Positions 27,411 through 36,252 are shown, numbered from the stretch's first letter. The stretch is DNA of 64,000 nucleotides from Zoogloea sp041917255 (GCA_041917255.1 JAYRYA010000010.1:1-64000), one strand, 5' to 3'. The notes: generated by a model not told the origin, from the letters alone. Made by a program: numbers and translations.

Positions 27411-28088
27411 TCAGGCGTAAGGCGTCGGATCGGGGACGCCAGCCGCCTCGAAGCCGGCCTTGCGCAGCCGGCAGGCGTCGCACAGACCGCAGGCGCGACC
27501 GTCGTGGTCGGCCTGGTAGCACGATACGGTGAGGCTGTAATCGACGCCCAGTGCGGTGCCGCGGCGGATGATGTCGGCCTTGGAGAGATCGATCAGCGGC
27601 GCGTGGATGGCCAGGTGGTGACCTTCGACGCCGGCCTTGGTGGCGAGGTTGGCCATCTTCTCGAAGGCTTCGATGAAGGCCGGGCGGCAGTCGGGGTAGC
27701 CGGAGTAATCCACGGCATTGACGCCCACGTAGATGTGGTCGGCGCCCAGAACCTCGGCCCAGGCCATGGCGATGGACAGCATGATGGTGTTGCGGGCGGG
27801 CACGTAGGTGATCGGAATGCCGGCGCCGACGCCGTCTGTGGGCACGGCGAGGGCCGGGTCGGTGAGGGCCGAGCCGCCGAACTGGCCGAGATCCACGTGG
27901 GCGACCCGGTGCGCAACGGCGCCGAGGGCGCTGGCGACGCGGCGGGCGGCGGCGAGTTCGGCGGCGTGACGCTGGCCGTACTCGACCGACAGGGCGTAGG
28001 TTTCAAAGCCTTCGGCGCGGGCGATGGCGAGGCAGGTGGCGGAATCGAGGCCGCCGGACAGCAGGACGAGGGCGCGGGGCGTGCTCAT
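27411..28088 (-). CDS. queC: 7-cyano-7-deazaguanine synthase
   Basis: A 225-residue protein started at ATG 28088; a TTG four codons upstream is the alternative. The PP-loop SGGLDSATC binds ATP and the C-terminal CxxC-rich element (SCY...ACGLCDAC) binds zinc. QueC converts 7-carboxy-7-deazaguanine to preQ0 with ATP and ammonia in the queuosine pathway in the cytoplasm. It lies downstream of queE, 75 bp apart and in the same direction, matching pathway order (QueE product is the QueC substrate). Confidence 0.96.
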   Translation of the reverse strand: MSTPRALVLLSGGLDSATCLAIARAEGFETYALSVEYGQRHAAELAAARRVASALGAVAHRVAHVDLGQFGGSALTDPALAVPTDGVGAGIPITYVPARNTIMLSIAMAWAEVLGADHIYVGVNAVDYSGYPDCRPAFIEAFEKMANLATKAGVEGHHLAIHAPLIDLSKADIIRRGTALGVDYSLTVSCYQADHDGRACGLCDACRLRKAGFEAAGVPDPTPYA

Positions 28089-28163
28089 GCTTACATCCAA
28101 TACAAAAAAAAGGAATCCGGCAAGATGGTGTATCGCTTCCGGGGTGGGGCCGGGGCGCGCCGC

Positions 28164-28835
28164 TTACCGCCCGGGTTCGTTACCCCAGATTACCTTGTGC
28201 AGCTGAACCTGCATCCGCACCGGCAGGCGGTCGCGGAGGATCCAGGCAGCGAGGTCGGCCGGCTTGAGCTGGCCCTGGACCGGGGCGAGGAGCACCGGGC
28301 AGCGCTCGGTGAGGCTGTGTTCGGCGATCTGCGCCTTGGCCCACTCGTAATCGGCCTCGCTGGCGAGCACCAGCTTCACCTCGTCGCGCAGGTTGAGCAG
28401 CGGGATGTTGGTGAGCAGGTTGCGTGCTTCCTCGCCCGAGCCCGGCGCCTTGAGGTCGACGATGCGCGAGACACGCGGGTCGACGCCGGCGATGTCGAGG
28501 GCGCCGCTGGTCTCGAGGGACACCGAGTAGCCGGCGTCGCACAGGGCGGTGAGCAGCGGCAGGCAGCTCTTCTGGGCGAGGGGCTCGCCGCCGGTGACGC
28601 AGATGGTCGGGCAGCGGTAGCCGGCGACTTCGGCGAGGATGTCGTCGAGCGTACGGGTGGTGCCGCCGGTGAAGGAATATTCGGTGTCGCACCAGCTGCA
28701 GCGTAGCGGGCAGCCGGTGAGCCGGATGAACACCGTCGGCAGGCCGGCGCGCGAGGTTTCACCCTGGAGCGAGTGGAAGATCTCGGTGATGCGGAGAGTC
28801 GCGGCGCGGAGGGCGGGGCTGGCGGTTGTCGGCAT
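28164..28835 (-). CDS. queE: 7-carboxy-7-deazaguanine synthase
   Basis: A 223-residue radical SAM protein with the Cys cluster CPLRCSWC (CxxxCxxC), GETSRAGLPTVFIRLTG ahead of it and the GGEP motif (VTGGEPLAQ). QueE rearranges 6-carboxytetrahydropterin to 7-carboxy-7-deazaguanine using SAM and Mg2+. It is 37 bp downstream of cpoB and 75 bp upstream of queC, so queuosine genes trail the Tol-Pal operon, a common arrangement in betaproteobacteria. Confidence 0.95.
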   Translation of the reverse strand: MPTTASPALRAATLRITEIFHSLQGETSRAGLPTVFIRLTGCPLRCSWCDTEYSFTGGTTRTLDDILAEVAGYRCPTICVTGGEPLAQKSCLPLLTALCDAGYSVSLETSGALDIAGVDPRVSRIVDLKAPGSGEEARNLLTNIPLLNLRDEVKLVLASEADYEWAKAQIAEHSLTERCPVLLAPVQGQLKPADLAAWILRDRLPVRMQVQLHKVIWGNEPGR

Positions 28836-28872
28836 GGTAAGAAAAGCGCGCCCGATGGCGGGCGCGGCGGGC

Positions 28873-29628
28873 TTACTTCTTGAGGCGCTGGCGGGCGATG
28901 GTCGCCGCCGAACTGCTGGGGTACTTGGCGACGAGCCGCTCGAGGGTCTTGGTGGCGCCCGTTGCGTCGTTGCGCGCGGCTTGCGTGCTGGCGAGCCCGA
29001 GCAGCGCGTCGGGGGCGCGGGTGTCGTCCGGCCACTGGTTGGCGACCTTGGCGTAGTGCTCGGCGGCGCCGACGTTGTCCTTCAGCTGATAAAGCGCACT
29101 GGCGGCCCAGAAATGGGCGTTAGGCTGGAAGGTGCTGTTCGGGTAAGCCTTGGTGAAGGCGATGAAGCCCACCGCGGCCTCGCGGAACTTGCCAGCCCGC
29201 AACTGCGTGAGTGCGGCTTCGTAGTCGCGGCTTTCGTTCGCCGGATCGGCTGCTTGCGCGACGGGCGGGGCAGCCTGAGCGGCAGGCGCCTCAGCCGCGG
29301 CCTGGGGTTCGAGCTTGCGCAGGCGATTGTCGAGATCGACGTAAAAATCCTTCTGCCGCTTGTTGGCGTTGGCCAGATCGTTGCTGAGGACTTCGTTCTC
29401 GCCACGCAGGCGGGCGATCTCGGCCTTCAGGATCTCGATCTGGTCGGCCAGTTCGAGCTGGGCGCGGGCGCCCGCTTCGAGCTTGTCGAGGCGCGCGGAG
29501 AGTTCGTTGCGCAATTGGTTGATGCGCAGCCGGGCTTCCTCGTCGTCAAACAGGCCGGCCTGGGCCTGGCTGGCCAGCAGGCCAGCCAGCAGCCCGGCCA
29601 ACAGGCGGGGCAGAAGGCGCGGGAACAT
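28873..29628 (-). CDS. cpoB: cell division coordinator CpoB (YbgF)
   Basis: A 251-residue periplasmic protein: signal peptide (1-24, ending SQAQA), an N-terminal coiled coil (about 30-100, starting LRINQLRNEL) that trimerises in homologues, an Ala/Pro linker, and three C-terminal TPR repeats (about 135-250, e.g. YEAALTQLRAGKFREAAVGF and PNAHFWAASALYQLKD). CpoB couples Tol-Pal to peptidoglycan synthesis at the septum. Its ATG overlaps the pal stop (ATGA). Confidence 0.95.
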   Translation of the reverse strand: MFPRLLPRLLAGLLAGLLASQAQAGLFDDEEARLRINQLRNELSARLDKLEAGARAQLELADQIEILKAEIARLRGENEVLSNDLANANKRQKDFYVDLDNRLRKLEPQAAAEAPAAQAAPPVAQAADPANESRDYEAALTQLRAGKFREAAVGFIAFTKAYPNSTFQPNAHFWAASALYQLKDNVGAAEHYAKVANQWPDDTRAPDALLGLASTQAARNDATGATKTLERLVAKYPSSSAATIARQRLKK

Positions 29629-30179
29629 CAGAACTCACCCGAATAGAGCATGTCGCCACGACGGTTGGCGGACCAGCAGGACTCGGCGGCGTCGGTGCAG
29701 CTGGGCTTTTCTTCGCCAAGGCTGACGGATTCGAGCTGGCTTTCGGCCACGCCCAGCAGGCCCAGGGCCTTCTTGACGGCGTCGGCACGCTTCTGGCCGA
29801 GGGCCAGGTTGTATTCGCGACTGCCGCGTTCGTCGGTGTTGCCCTGGATCAGCATCTTGACCTTGGGGTGGGCGACGAGGAACTTGGCGTGGGCCTCGAC
29901 CAGCGTGCGGTACTGATCCTTGATGACGTAGCTGTCGTAGTCGAACAGCACGCTGCGCTTGGACAGGATGTTCTTCGGGTCGCGCAGCTCGGGGTAGGCC
30001 GCGCCGCTGGTGCCGTCGTTGGCGGTGACGGTGGTGACGCGGTTGCCATCGACGCCGCTGCTGGCGGCACCGCTGCTGCGGTCTTCGACGGCGGCACCCT
30101 GGTTCTGGTTGGGGGCCGAACTACAAGCGGCCAGCAGGCCGGCAGCAATCAGGGACAGGGTGAGGTGCTGGAACTTCAT
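29628..30179 (-). CDS. pal: peptidoglycan-associated lipoprotein Pal
   Basis: A 183-residue outer-membrane lipoprotein with lipobox LLAAC (Cys19). A variable linker leads to an OmpA-like peptidoglycan-binding domain (about 85-183) containing NTDERGSREYNLALGQKRA, the diaminopimelate-binding motif. Pal anchors the outer membrane to peptidoglycan and binds TolB. The start at 30179 is fixed by the lipoprotein signal. A C-terminal extension with two Cys (PSCTDAAESCWSANRR) is typical of betaproteobacterial Pal. It overlaps cpoB and follows tolB by 73 bp. Confidence 0.96.
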   Translation of the reverse strand: MKFQHLTLSLIAAGLLAACSSAPNQNQGAAVEDRSSGAASSGVDGNRVTTVTANDGTSGAAYPELRDPKNILSKRSVLFDYDSYVIKDQYRTLVEAHAKFLVAHPKVKMLIQGNTDERGSREYNLALGQKRADAVKKALGLLGVAESQLESVSLGEEKPSCTDAAESCWSANRRGDMLYSGEF

Positions 30180-30252
30180 GGTGTGGACTCCGTGGGCATT
30201 CGCGCCGGGGCAAAATGGATACGTAATGAGGTGTTTGGGTTGCGCGAGTGAA

Positions 30253-31554
30253 TCAGTTGCGGGGCTGGGGCCCCCAGGCGGGCTCGCGCACATCGCCTGA
30301 TTGTACCGATAGACGTTGTTTCACACGACCGTCGGCAGACACCGCGGCGAGCACGCCACGGCCGCCGATCTCGGTGGCGTAGAGCACCATGCGGCCGTTG
30401 GGGGCGAAGCTTGGGGATTCGTCCTTGGCGGAGTCGGTGAGGATTTGCGTCTGGCGGGATGCGAGATCCAGCATCGTGACCTGGAAGCGGCCGCCGTTGC
30501 GGGATACGTAAACAAGGCTCTTGCCGTCGGGTGACGGGCGCGGGCTGACGTTGTAGCTGCCTTCGAAGGTGACCCGCTGGGCGTCGCCGCCGCCCGCCGA
30601 CACGCGATAGATCTGCGGGCTGCCGCCGCGGTCGGAGGTGAAGTAGATCATGCCGTCGGGCGACCAGGCCGGCTCGGTGTCGATGCCGGCGGAGGAGGCC
30701 AGGCGCTGCACGCCGGAGCCGTCGGCATTGACCGAGTAGAGCTGGGACTGGCCGTCCTTGGTGAGCACCACCGCCAGCCGGCGGCCGTCGGGCGACCAGG
30801 CCGGGGCGGAGTTGGAGCCCTTGAAGTTGGCGGCCACGTTGCGCTGGCCGGTGGCGAGGTTGTGCACGTAGACCACCGGCTTCTTGGCTTCGAACGACAC
30901 GTAGGCGAGGCGCGAGCCATCCGGCGACCAGGCCGGGGAGATGATCGGCTCCCTCGAGGCCAGCGCGGTCTGGGCGTTGCTGCCGTCGGCGTCGGCGATC
31001 TGCAGCTCGTAGCGCGGGCCGGACTTGAGCACGTAGGCGATGCGGGTCGAGAACACGCCGGGTTCGCCGGTGAGCTTCTCGTAGATGAAGTCGGCGATGC
31101 GGTGGCCGGTGGCGCGGTACTGGTTGGGCGACATCACCATCGCCTGGCTGCCGAGCCCGAGCTGCTTGGCGGCGTCGTGGAGGCGCACTTCGATCTGGTA
31201 ACGACCGGCGCCGTTGGGGCTGACGGTGCCGACGGCGACGGCATCGGCACCGCGGGAGCGGACGCGGGCGTAATCCACCGGGCCGGCGGCGCCCATCGGG
31301 CTCGGGCCGAGTTCGATCATCTTGAACAGGCCGCTGCGCTCCAGGTCGGCGCGGACGACATCGGTGACGGCGCGGGGCAGGGCGTTCTCACCCTCGAAGC
31401 TGGCGACGGCCACCGGCATGCGGTTGGCGCCAGCGCCAGTGATTTCGATGGCGAGCTGGGCTTGAGCGACGGCGGACGCAAGCACCAGCGCGCAGGCCGG
31501 AACGGCGCCGCGCAGAAAGGACAGGATGCGTGAAGTCATGGGCGGAAGACTCAT
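30253..31554 (-). CDS. tolB: Tol-Pal system beta-propeller protein TolB
   Basis: A 433-residue periplasmic protein. The signal peptide ends around AVAQA (about 32). An N-terminal alpha/beta domain is followed by the WD40-like beta propeller with repeated PAWSPDGSRLAYVS-type blades (SPAWSPDG, APAWSPDG, EPAWSPDG, PRPSPDG). TolB binds Pal and TolA. The ATG at 31554 lies 3 bp after the tolA stop; a second in-frame ATG at 31539 also precedes the signal and cannot be excluded, as neither has a clear ribosome site. Confidence 0.95.
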   Translation of the reverse strand: MSLPPMTSRILSFLRGAVPACALVLASAVAQAQLAIEITGAGANRMPVAVASFEGENALPRAVTDVVRADLERSGLFKMIELGPSPMGAAGPVDYARVRSRGADAVAVGTVSPNGAGRYQIEVRLHDAAKQLGLGSQAMVMSPNQYRATGHRIADFIYEKLTGEPGVFSTRIAYVLKSGPRYELQIADADGSNAQTALASREPIISPAWSPDGSRLAYVSFEAKKPVVYVHNLATGQRNVAANFKGSNSAPAWSPDGRRLAVVLTKDGQSQLYSVNADGSGVQRLASSAGIDTEPAWSPDGMIYFTSDRGGSPQIYRVSAGGGDAQRVTFEGSYNVSPRPSPDGKSLVYVSRNGGRFQVTMLDLASRQTQILTDSAKDESPSFAPNGRMVLYATEIGGRGVLAAVSADGRVKQRLSVQSGDVREPAWGPQPRN

Positions 31555-31557
31555 GGT

Positions 31558-32520
31558 TTAGTCGCGGAGCGGGTAGAACTTCAGCTCCAGCGTACGGTTG
31601 AACAGTTCCGGCTTGTCGGGGCGCGGCAGCGGGCTCGATTTCTGGATGGCGCGTTCGATGGCGCCGTCGAGCTGGGCGTTGCCGGTGGAGCGCTTGAGGC
31701 GCACTTCGATCACCGAGCCGTCGGGCAGCTGATCCACGTAGAACAGCGCGAAGGGATCACCGCTGACGCCTGGCGGCAACACGATATTGCCCTTCACCTT
31801 GGCGCGGATCTTCTCGATGTAGGCTTCGATGGCCTTGTTGCGGGCGGCGCTGGCCTTGGCGCCGGCGACCCGGGCGAGCTCTTCCTGGATCTGGCGGGAC
31901 TGGCTGGCGTTCTCGCTGTCGTGGGCCATCAGCTCGCGCATCCGACGGTCTTCGAGTTCGCGGGCGCGGGCGGCGGAAGCCTTGGCTTCCTTGTCGGCCT
32001 TGGCCTGGTCGATGCGGGCCTGCTCGGCGCGGGCCTTGGCTTCGGCCTTCGGATCGGGCTTGGGTTCCGGTTTGGGTTCGGGTTTCTTCGGCTCTGGCTT
32101 GGGTTCCGGCTTTTTCGGCTCCGGTTTCGGCTCGGGCTTCTTGGGTTCGGGTTTCGGTTCCGGCTTCTTCGGCTCGGGCTTGACGACTTCCTTAACCGGC
32201 TTGGGCGGCTGTTTCTTGGGCTCGGGCGCCTTGATGGCGATGTCCGGCTGCTTGCGCGGTGGCGGCGCGGGTTCGGGTTCGTCGTCGGGTTCGGGGCGCG
32301 GAGCCGGGCGGGATTCGGCGGGCGGAGCGGGGGGGGGCGGTGGGGCGACGCGGGCGGCGGGCGGCGGCGCGCTCACCAGCTCGACCTCGACGGCTTCGGG
32401 CAGGCGGTTCTGCCAGCGCACGCCATAGAACAGGAACAGACCGAGCAGGACGTGAACGAGCGCAGCCAGCGCTGCCGACGACCACTTGCCCCGGTCATTG
32501 CCGGACAGCAAAGGTCTCAT
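31558..32520 (-). CDS. tolA: cell envelope integrity protein TolA
   Basis: A 320-residue inner-membrane protein: one N-terminal helix (about 18-38), a long Pro/Lys/Glu-rich domain with nonapeptide repeats (115-157), a helical Ala/Lys/Glu/Arg stretch (about 158-210) and a TonB_C-like domain (about 225-320; IVLPPGVSGDPFALFYV, LPDGSVIEVRLKRSTG). TolA transmits proton-motive energy from TolQR to Pal/TolB. The ATG overlaps the tolR stop (ATGA). The repeats are listed separately. Confidence 0.94.
   Translation of the reverse strand: MRPLLSGNDRGKWSSAALAALVHVLLGLFLFYGVRWQNRLPEAVEVELVSAPPPAARVAPPPPPAPPAESRPAPRPEPDDEPEPAPPPRKQPDIAIKAPEPKKQPPKPVKEVVKPEPKKPEPKPEPKKPEPKPEPKKPEPKPEPKKPEPKPEPKPDPKAEAKARAEQARIDQAKADKEAKASAARARELEDRRMRELMAHDSENASQSRQIQEELARVAGAKASAARNKAIEAYIEKIRAKVKGNIVLPPGVSGDPFALFYVDQLPDGSVIEVRLKRSTGNAQLDGAIERAIQKSSPLPRPDKPELFNRTLELKFYPLRD
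32050..32178 (-). repeat. PEPK/KPEP-coding tandem repeat in tolA
   Basis: Residues 115-157 of TolA are built from repeats of PEPKPEPKK (27 bp units, imperfect at the DNA level). This stiff extended segment spans the periplasm, and repeat number is likely to vary between strains. Confidence 0.85.
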
Positions 32521-32930
32521 CGGCTGGACTTGCCGATCTGCGTCTGCAGGCCGACCTTGTTGACGCCCGCGTTACGCAGGTCGTTGAGGACATCCATGAC
32601 CAGTTCGTACTTCACGTCCTTGTCGGCGGCGATCACCACCGGCTGGCCGGGGTTGGCCGAGACGGCATCCTGCACCGCGCCGATCAGGTCGCGGCGGTTG
32701 TAGGACCTGGGCTGGGCCTGGCTGGTCTGGCTGAGGGTGAGCTCGCCCTGGGGCTTGACGGTGACGATCATCGCGTCGGTGGGCGGCGCGGGGACCTTGT
32801 CGACGCTGGGCAGGTTGACCGAGCCGGACTGGATCATCGGCGCGGTGACCATGAAGATGACGAGGAGCACCAGCATCACGTCGATGTAAGGCACGACGTT
32901 GATCTGGTTCATCAGGCGACGTTGACGCAT
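32517..32930 (-). CDS. tolR: Tol-Pal proton channel subunit TolR
   Basis: A 137-residue ExbD/TolR protein with one membrane helix carrying the proton-conducting Asp (INVVPYIDVMLVLLVIFM) and a periplasmic domain ending VNKVGLQTQIG. It pairs with TolQ to use the proton gradient. The ATG at 32930 gives a short basic N-terminus; ATG 32912 is a possible internal alternative. It follows tolQ by 16 bp and overlaps tolA by 4 bp. Confidence 0.95.
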   Translation of the reverse strand: MRQRRLMNQINVVPYIDVMLVLLVIFMVTAPMIQSGSVNLPSVDKVPAPPTDAMIVTVKPQGELTLSQTSQAQPRSYNRRDLIGAVQDAVSANPGQPVVIAADKDVKYELVMDVLNDLRNAGVNKVGLQTQIGKSSR

Positions 32931-32946
32931 TGCAGCTGGGCTCCGG

Positions 32947-33621
32947 TCAACGCAGCTGGCGCTGGAGGATGTTCAGGAATTCTTCGGTGAAGCTCTCGAA
33001 GCGGATCGCGATGCGGTCGATGTCGTGGGCGAATCGGTTGTAGGCGACGACCGCCGGGATCGCCGCGAACAGGCCGATGGCGGTGGCGACCAGCGCTTCG
33101 GCGATGCCCGGCGCCACGTGGGCGAGGGTGGCCGAGCCGACGTTGGAAAGACCACGGAAGGCGTTCATGATCCCCCACACGGTGCCGAACAGGCCGACGT
33201 AGGGCGACACCGAGCCCACCGAGGCGAGGAAGGCCAGGTGGGCCTCGAGGTCATCGACCTCGCGCTGGTAGGTGGCGCGCATGGCGCGGCGGGCGCCGTC
33301 CATGATCGCCCCGTGGTCGAGGTTCTTGCCGCGCAGCTTGGCGAACTCGCGGTAGCCGGCTTCAAAGATGCGTTCCATGCCGGCGGCCTCGTGGCGGCCG
33401 GTGGCGGCGCTCTGGTACAAGGCGTTGAGATCGCCACCACTCCAGAAATCGCGCTCGAAGAGGTCGGTCTTGCGCTTGGCGTCGCGGATCTGGAACCACT
33501 TGCGGAAGATCCAGTACCAGGACATGAAGGAGACGGTGCCAAGGAGCGCCATCACGAGCTTGACGAGGACGCTCGCATTGGCGATCAGGGACAGGATGGA
33601 AAGGTCTTCGGTGACGTTCAT
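32947..33621 (-). CDS. tolQ: Tol-Pal proton channel subunit TolQ
   Basis: A 224-residue ExbB/TolQ protein with three membrane helices (about 15-37, 130-155 and 165-190); the family motif SVSPYVGLFGTVWGIMNAF and the pore segment ALVATAIGLFAAIPAVVAYNRF are present. The start at ATG 33621 matches the usual TolQ N-terminus; an upstream extension overlaps ybgC and is not supported. It is 4 bp downstream of ybgC. Confidence 0.95.
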   Translation of the reverse strand: MNVTEDLSILSLIANASVLVKLVMALLGTVSFMSWYWIFRKWFQIRDAKRKTDLFERDFWSGGDLNALYQSAATGRHEAAGMERIFEAGYREFAKLRGKNLDHGAIMDGARRAMRATYQREVDDLEAHLAFLASVGSVSPYVGLFGTVWGIMNAFRGLSNVGSATLAHVAPGIAEALVATAIGLFAAIPAVVAYNRFAHDIDRIAIRFESFTEEFLNILQRQLR

Positions 33622-33625
33622 CGGT

Positions 33626-34066
33626 TTAAACCAGGGTGGCGAACTGGTCGCGTACGGCAGGTGGAATCGGAATGGCGCGCTTGGCGTCGCGGTCGATGCA
33701 GGCGATGGTGATCTGGGCGTCGAAGATGGCGTGACCGTCACGGCGGATCTGCTGGTCGAACACCACGCTGGCACGACCGAGCCGGGCGATCTGGCTGACA
33801 ACGTCCAGCATGTCGTCGAGGACTGCCGGCTGGAGGAAGTCAGCCTTCACGGAGCGGACCACGAAGACGGCAGCGTGATCCGCCGCGAGCCGGTTCTGCT
33901 CAAAACCAATAGCCCGCAACCAATCGGTGCGGGCTCTCTCGCAAAACTTCAGGTAGTTGGCGTAGTAAACCACACCACCTGCGTCGGTGTCTTCGTAGTA
34001 AACCCGCACCGGCAGCGTAAAAGACGCCTTTTCCGCGGTTGGGGCGGGATCGTTCGTGAAATGCAT
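33626..34066 (-). CDS. ybgC: acyl-CoA thioesterase YbgC
   Basis: A 146-residue hot-dog thioesterase with the active-site motif YYEDTDAGGVVYYANYLKFCERART (catalytic Asp in EDTDAGG). YbgC hydrolyses acyl-CoA thioesters in the cytoplasm and its gene conventionally heads the tol-pal operon, as here. It starts at ATG 34066, divergent from dksA. Confidence 0.95.
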   Translation of the reverse strand: MHFTNDPAPTAEKASFTLPVRVYYEDTDAGGVVYYANYLKFCERARTDWLRAIGFEQNRLAADHAAVFVVRSVKADFLQPAVLDDMLDVVSQIARLGRASVVFDQQIRRDGHAIFDAQITIACIDRDAKRAIPIPPAVRDQFATLV

Positions 34067-34164
34067 CGCAACATTTTACCGCACGACCCGCCCCGATCCG
34101 AAGCGGCGAGGTAGATTCAGTGTTTCAGAATGTAGGTGAGGACCTGCAGATTGCGTTGGCTGCA

Positions 34165-34194
34165 TTGTAATTGCAGCGATCCTGTGCCTAGAAT
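34165..34194 (+). promoter_or_regulatory. putative dksA promoter with overlapping inverted repeat
   Basis: TTGTAA (34165-34170) and TAGAAT (34189-34194), 18-bp spacing. An inverted repeat GCTGCA/TGCAGC (34159-34164 and 34172-34177) brackets the -35, so a repressor or activator site is possible. The match to consensus is moderate. Confidence 0.35.
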
Positions 34195-34316
34195 CGCGCT
34201 CTTGGAGGCAGGCTGGTGCGATTCGTGCATCAGTCAGCGAGTCGCAGATGGGCGACGTCGCGGCGCGGATGTCGCGGGGTCCTGGCCCGACGGTCGATTC
34301 ATGGGAGGAACGAGAG

Positions 34317-34748
34317 ATGGTTGCAACTACCAGCAAAGACAAGGCGCTGACCGAGGCCGAGATTCTGGCCATGCCGGAAGACGATTACATGAACCCGGCT
34401 CAGCTCGAGTTCTTTCGTCTGCGTTTGACGAAGATGCGCGAAGAGCTGCTCGAGAACGCAGCCAGCACCGGCGCCAACCTGCGCGAGAACGAAATCGTCG
34501 CCGATCCGGCCGACCGTGCCACGGTCGAGGAAGAGCACGCCCTCGAACTGCGCGTGCGTGACCGCGAGCGCAAGCTGATCAAGAAGATCGAGGAAGCCCT
34601 CGAGCGCATCGCCGAAGGTGAATACGGCTGGTGCGAGGAAACCGGCGATCCGATCGGTATCGGCCGCCTGCTCGCCCGCCCGACCGCCACCCTGTCGATC
34701 GACGCCCAGGAGCGCCGCGAGCGCACCCAGAAGCTCTACGGGGAGTAA
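34317..34748 (+). CDS. dksA: RNA polymerase-binding regulator DksA with degenerate zinc finger
   Basis: A 143-residue protein starting at ATG 34317 behind a strong GGGAGG site. The coiled-coil tip motif DPADRA (DxxDxA) that reaches into the polymerase secondary channel is present in VADPADRAT. The zinc finger is degenerate: the usual CxxC...CxxC reads CEET...SIDA, leaving one Cys (YGWCEETGDPIGIGRLLARPTATLS region). Such variants occur in alpha/betaproteobacteria as main DksA and in Pseudomonas as zinc-independent DksA2. With ppGpp it reprogrammes rRNA and amino acid promoters. A zinc-related GTPase gene follows 47 bp downstream. Confidence 0.93.
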   Translation: MVATTSKDKALTEAEILAMPEDDYMNPAQLEFFRLRLTKMREELLENAASTGANLRENEIVADPADRATVEEEHALELRVRDRERKLIKKIEEALERIAEGEYGWCEETGDPIGIGRLLARPTATLSIDAQERRERTQKLYGE

Positions 34749-34795
34749 TCCTCCCGTTCCCGCTTCCTGCATCGCCGGATCGGCCACGCCTGCCC

Positions 34796-35863
34796 ATGAT
34801 CGCGCCGGCGAACCGCATTCCTGTCACCCTGCTCACCGGTTTTCTCGGTTCGGGCAAGACTACCCTGCTCAATCATCTGCTGCGCCAGCCCGAGCTGGCC
34901 GGAACGGTGGTGCTCGTCAATGAGTTCGGCGCCGTGCCGCTGGATCACCTGCTTGTCGAAAAGATCGACGAGGATGTGGTGCTGCTCGAATCCGGCTGCA
35001 TCTGCTGTTCCGTGCGGGGCGATCTGTCGCGGGCGCTGAAGGATGTCTTCATGCGCCGCCTGCGCCGGGAGCTTCCTGCGCTGAGCCGGGTTGTCATCGA
35101 AACGACCGGCCTCGCCGACCCCGCGCCGGTGATCTTCACCCTGATGCAGGATTTCTTCATCGCCGAGCGCTACCGCCTCGATGGCGTGGTGACGGCGGTG
35201 GATGCCGTGTTTGGCGCCGGTCAGCTGGCCCGCCAGCCGGAGGCCGTCAAGCAGGCCGCGATGGCCGACCGGCTGCTCATCACGAAGTGCGACCAAGCCG
35301 CGCCCGAGGCCGTGGATGCGCTTGCCGACGTGCTGTCCGAGCTCAATCCGGGTGCGGCGCAGTTCCGGATCGCCGACGGCGTGGTTGCGCCCGCTGCGGT
35401 GCTCGATTGCGGCCTGTGGAATCCGGCCAGCAAGACTGCCGATGTGGCGCGCTGGCTGGCCGACGAAGCCGTCGCTGCCAGGGCTACCCGCAACCTGTAT
35501 GCCCCAGCCGGCCGCGGTAGGCGTCCGGCTGGTGACCCGAGCCGTCACGACGCCCGCACCCACGCCTTCGTGGTGCACATCGATCAGCCTGTGGGCTGGG
35601 GCGATTTCTCCACTGCCCTCGACATGCTCCAGGGCGTCAAGGGCGATCACCTGCTGCGGGTGAAGGGCATCGTCAATGTGCGCGGAGAGGCGGCCCCGCG
35701 GGTGATTCAGTGCGTTCATCACCTGCGCTACCCGGATGCGGCGCTGCCGGCCTGGCCCGACGATGACCACTCGACCCGGCTGGTGTTCATCGTCCGCGAT
35801 CTCGAGCGTTCCGTCGTCGATCACGCATTCGCCTGCTTCTGCCTTTCGGAGGTGGCGGCGTGA
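34796..35863 (+). CDS. G3E (CobW/YjiA/ZigA-type) GTPase, putative metallochaperone
   Basis: A 355-residue P-loop GTPase: Walker A GFLGSGKTT (about residues 15-23), the metal-binding CxCC motif (ESGCICCSV) between switch regions, LLITKCD for guanine recognition, and a CobW_C domain (about 255-355). ATG 34796 sits right before the conserved IPVTLLTGF. Proteins of this type insert zinc or cobalt into target enzymes under metal limitation. It is followed by, and coupled through a GTGA overlap to, a small membrane protein, and then by a metal ABC importer, which supports a zinc role. Confidence 0.9.
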   Translation: MIAPANRIPVTLLTGFLGSGKTTLLNHLLRQPELAGTVVLVNEFGAVPLDHLLVEKIDEDVVLLESGCICCSVRGDLSRALKDVFMRRLRRELPALSRVVIETTGLADPAPVIFTLMQDFFIAERYRLDGVVTAVDAVFGAGQLARQPEAVKQAAMADRLLITKCDQAAPEAVDALADVLSELNPGAAQFRIADGVVAPAAVLDCGLWNPASKTADVARWLADEAVAARATRNLYAPAGRGRRPAGDPSRHDARTHAFVVHIDQPVGWGDFSTALDMLQGVKGDHLLRVKGIVNVRGEAAPRVIQCVHHLRYPDAALPAWPDDDHSTRLVFIVRDLERSVVDHAFACFCLSEVAA

Positions 35864-36252
35864 GGCTTGCCGAGTTGTCTTTCTCTCTCCCGCGTCGGGC
35901 GTCGGCGGTGCTGCGCAGTGCGCTGGCGCTGGTGCTGGTGTGTGCCCAGTTGTTTGCCGCTGCGCATGCGCTCACCCACGTGGGCGAGGGGCTGGCGGAG
36001 CGCCGTGGCGCCGCCGTCTCGGTGCTGGCGACGACGGGCGAGCCGCGCTCCGATGGCCTGCCGGTGGCGGAGCGCCACGAGCGCTGCCTGCTGTGTCTTG
36101 CGGCGGCCGATCTGGCCGCCGTACTACCGCCCTCTCCGGCCTTTTTGGCGGTCGAGGTGCTTCCGCTGGCATTGCCGGCCGAGCCGGCCGTCGTGCCGCT
36201 GGCCCGCCGTGCGCCTTGCCCGCCCTGTCGCGGTCCGCCCGCTTTCGTCTGA
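35860..36252 (+). CDS. small membrane-anchored protein of the metal cluster (DUF2946-like)
   Basis: A 130-residue protein with a GTG start overlapping the GTPase stop. It has an N-terminal hydrophobic helix (about 17-35), a His-containing segment (AAAHALTHVGEG) and a CLLC pair, ending with CPPC near the C-terminus. The helix plus His/Cys pattern resembles DUF2946 proteins, which often accompany metal or TonB uptake genes. It is Pro/Ala-rich and I cannot assign a function. Possible roles are metal binding in the periplasm or transporter accessory. Confidence 0.6.
   Translation: MRLAELSFSLPRRASAVLRSALALVLVCAQLFAAAHALTHVGEGLAERRGAAVSVLATTGEPRSDGLPVAERHERCLLCLAAADLAAVLPPSPAFLAVEVLPLALPAEPAVVPLARRAPCPPCRGPPAFV

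Noticed and set aside
26730..28706. A 658-codon open frame on the plus strand across the YeeE, queC and queE genes
   Set aside because: It runs antisense to three recognised genes and its composition (Gly/Asp/Val/His rich) is typical of a GC-rich shadow frame.
32050..32178. Possible CRISPR or satellite array
   Set aside because: The repeats lie inside tolA, have no spacers and encode the PEPK stalk.
31829..32428. A Gly/Ser-rich plus-strand frame resembling a structural protein
   Set aside because: It is the mirror of the TolA Pro/Lys repeats; the repeat DNA alone generates the GSGLGSG pattern.
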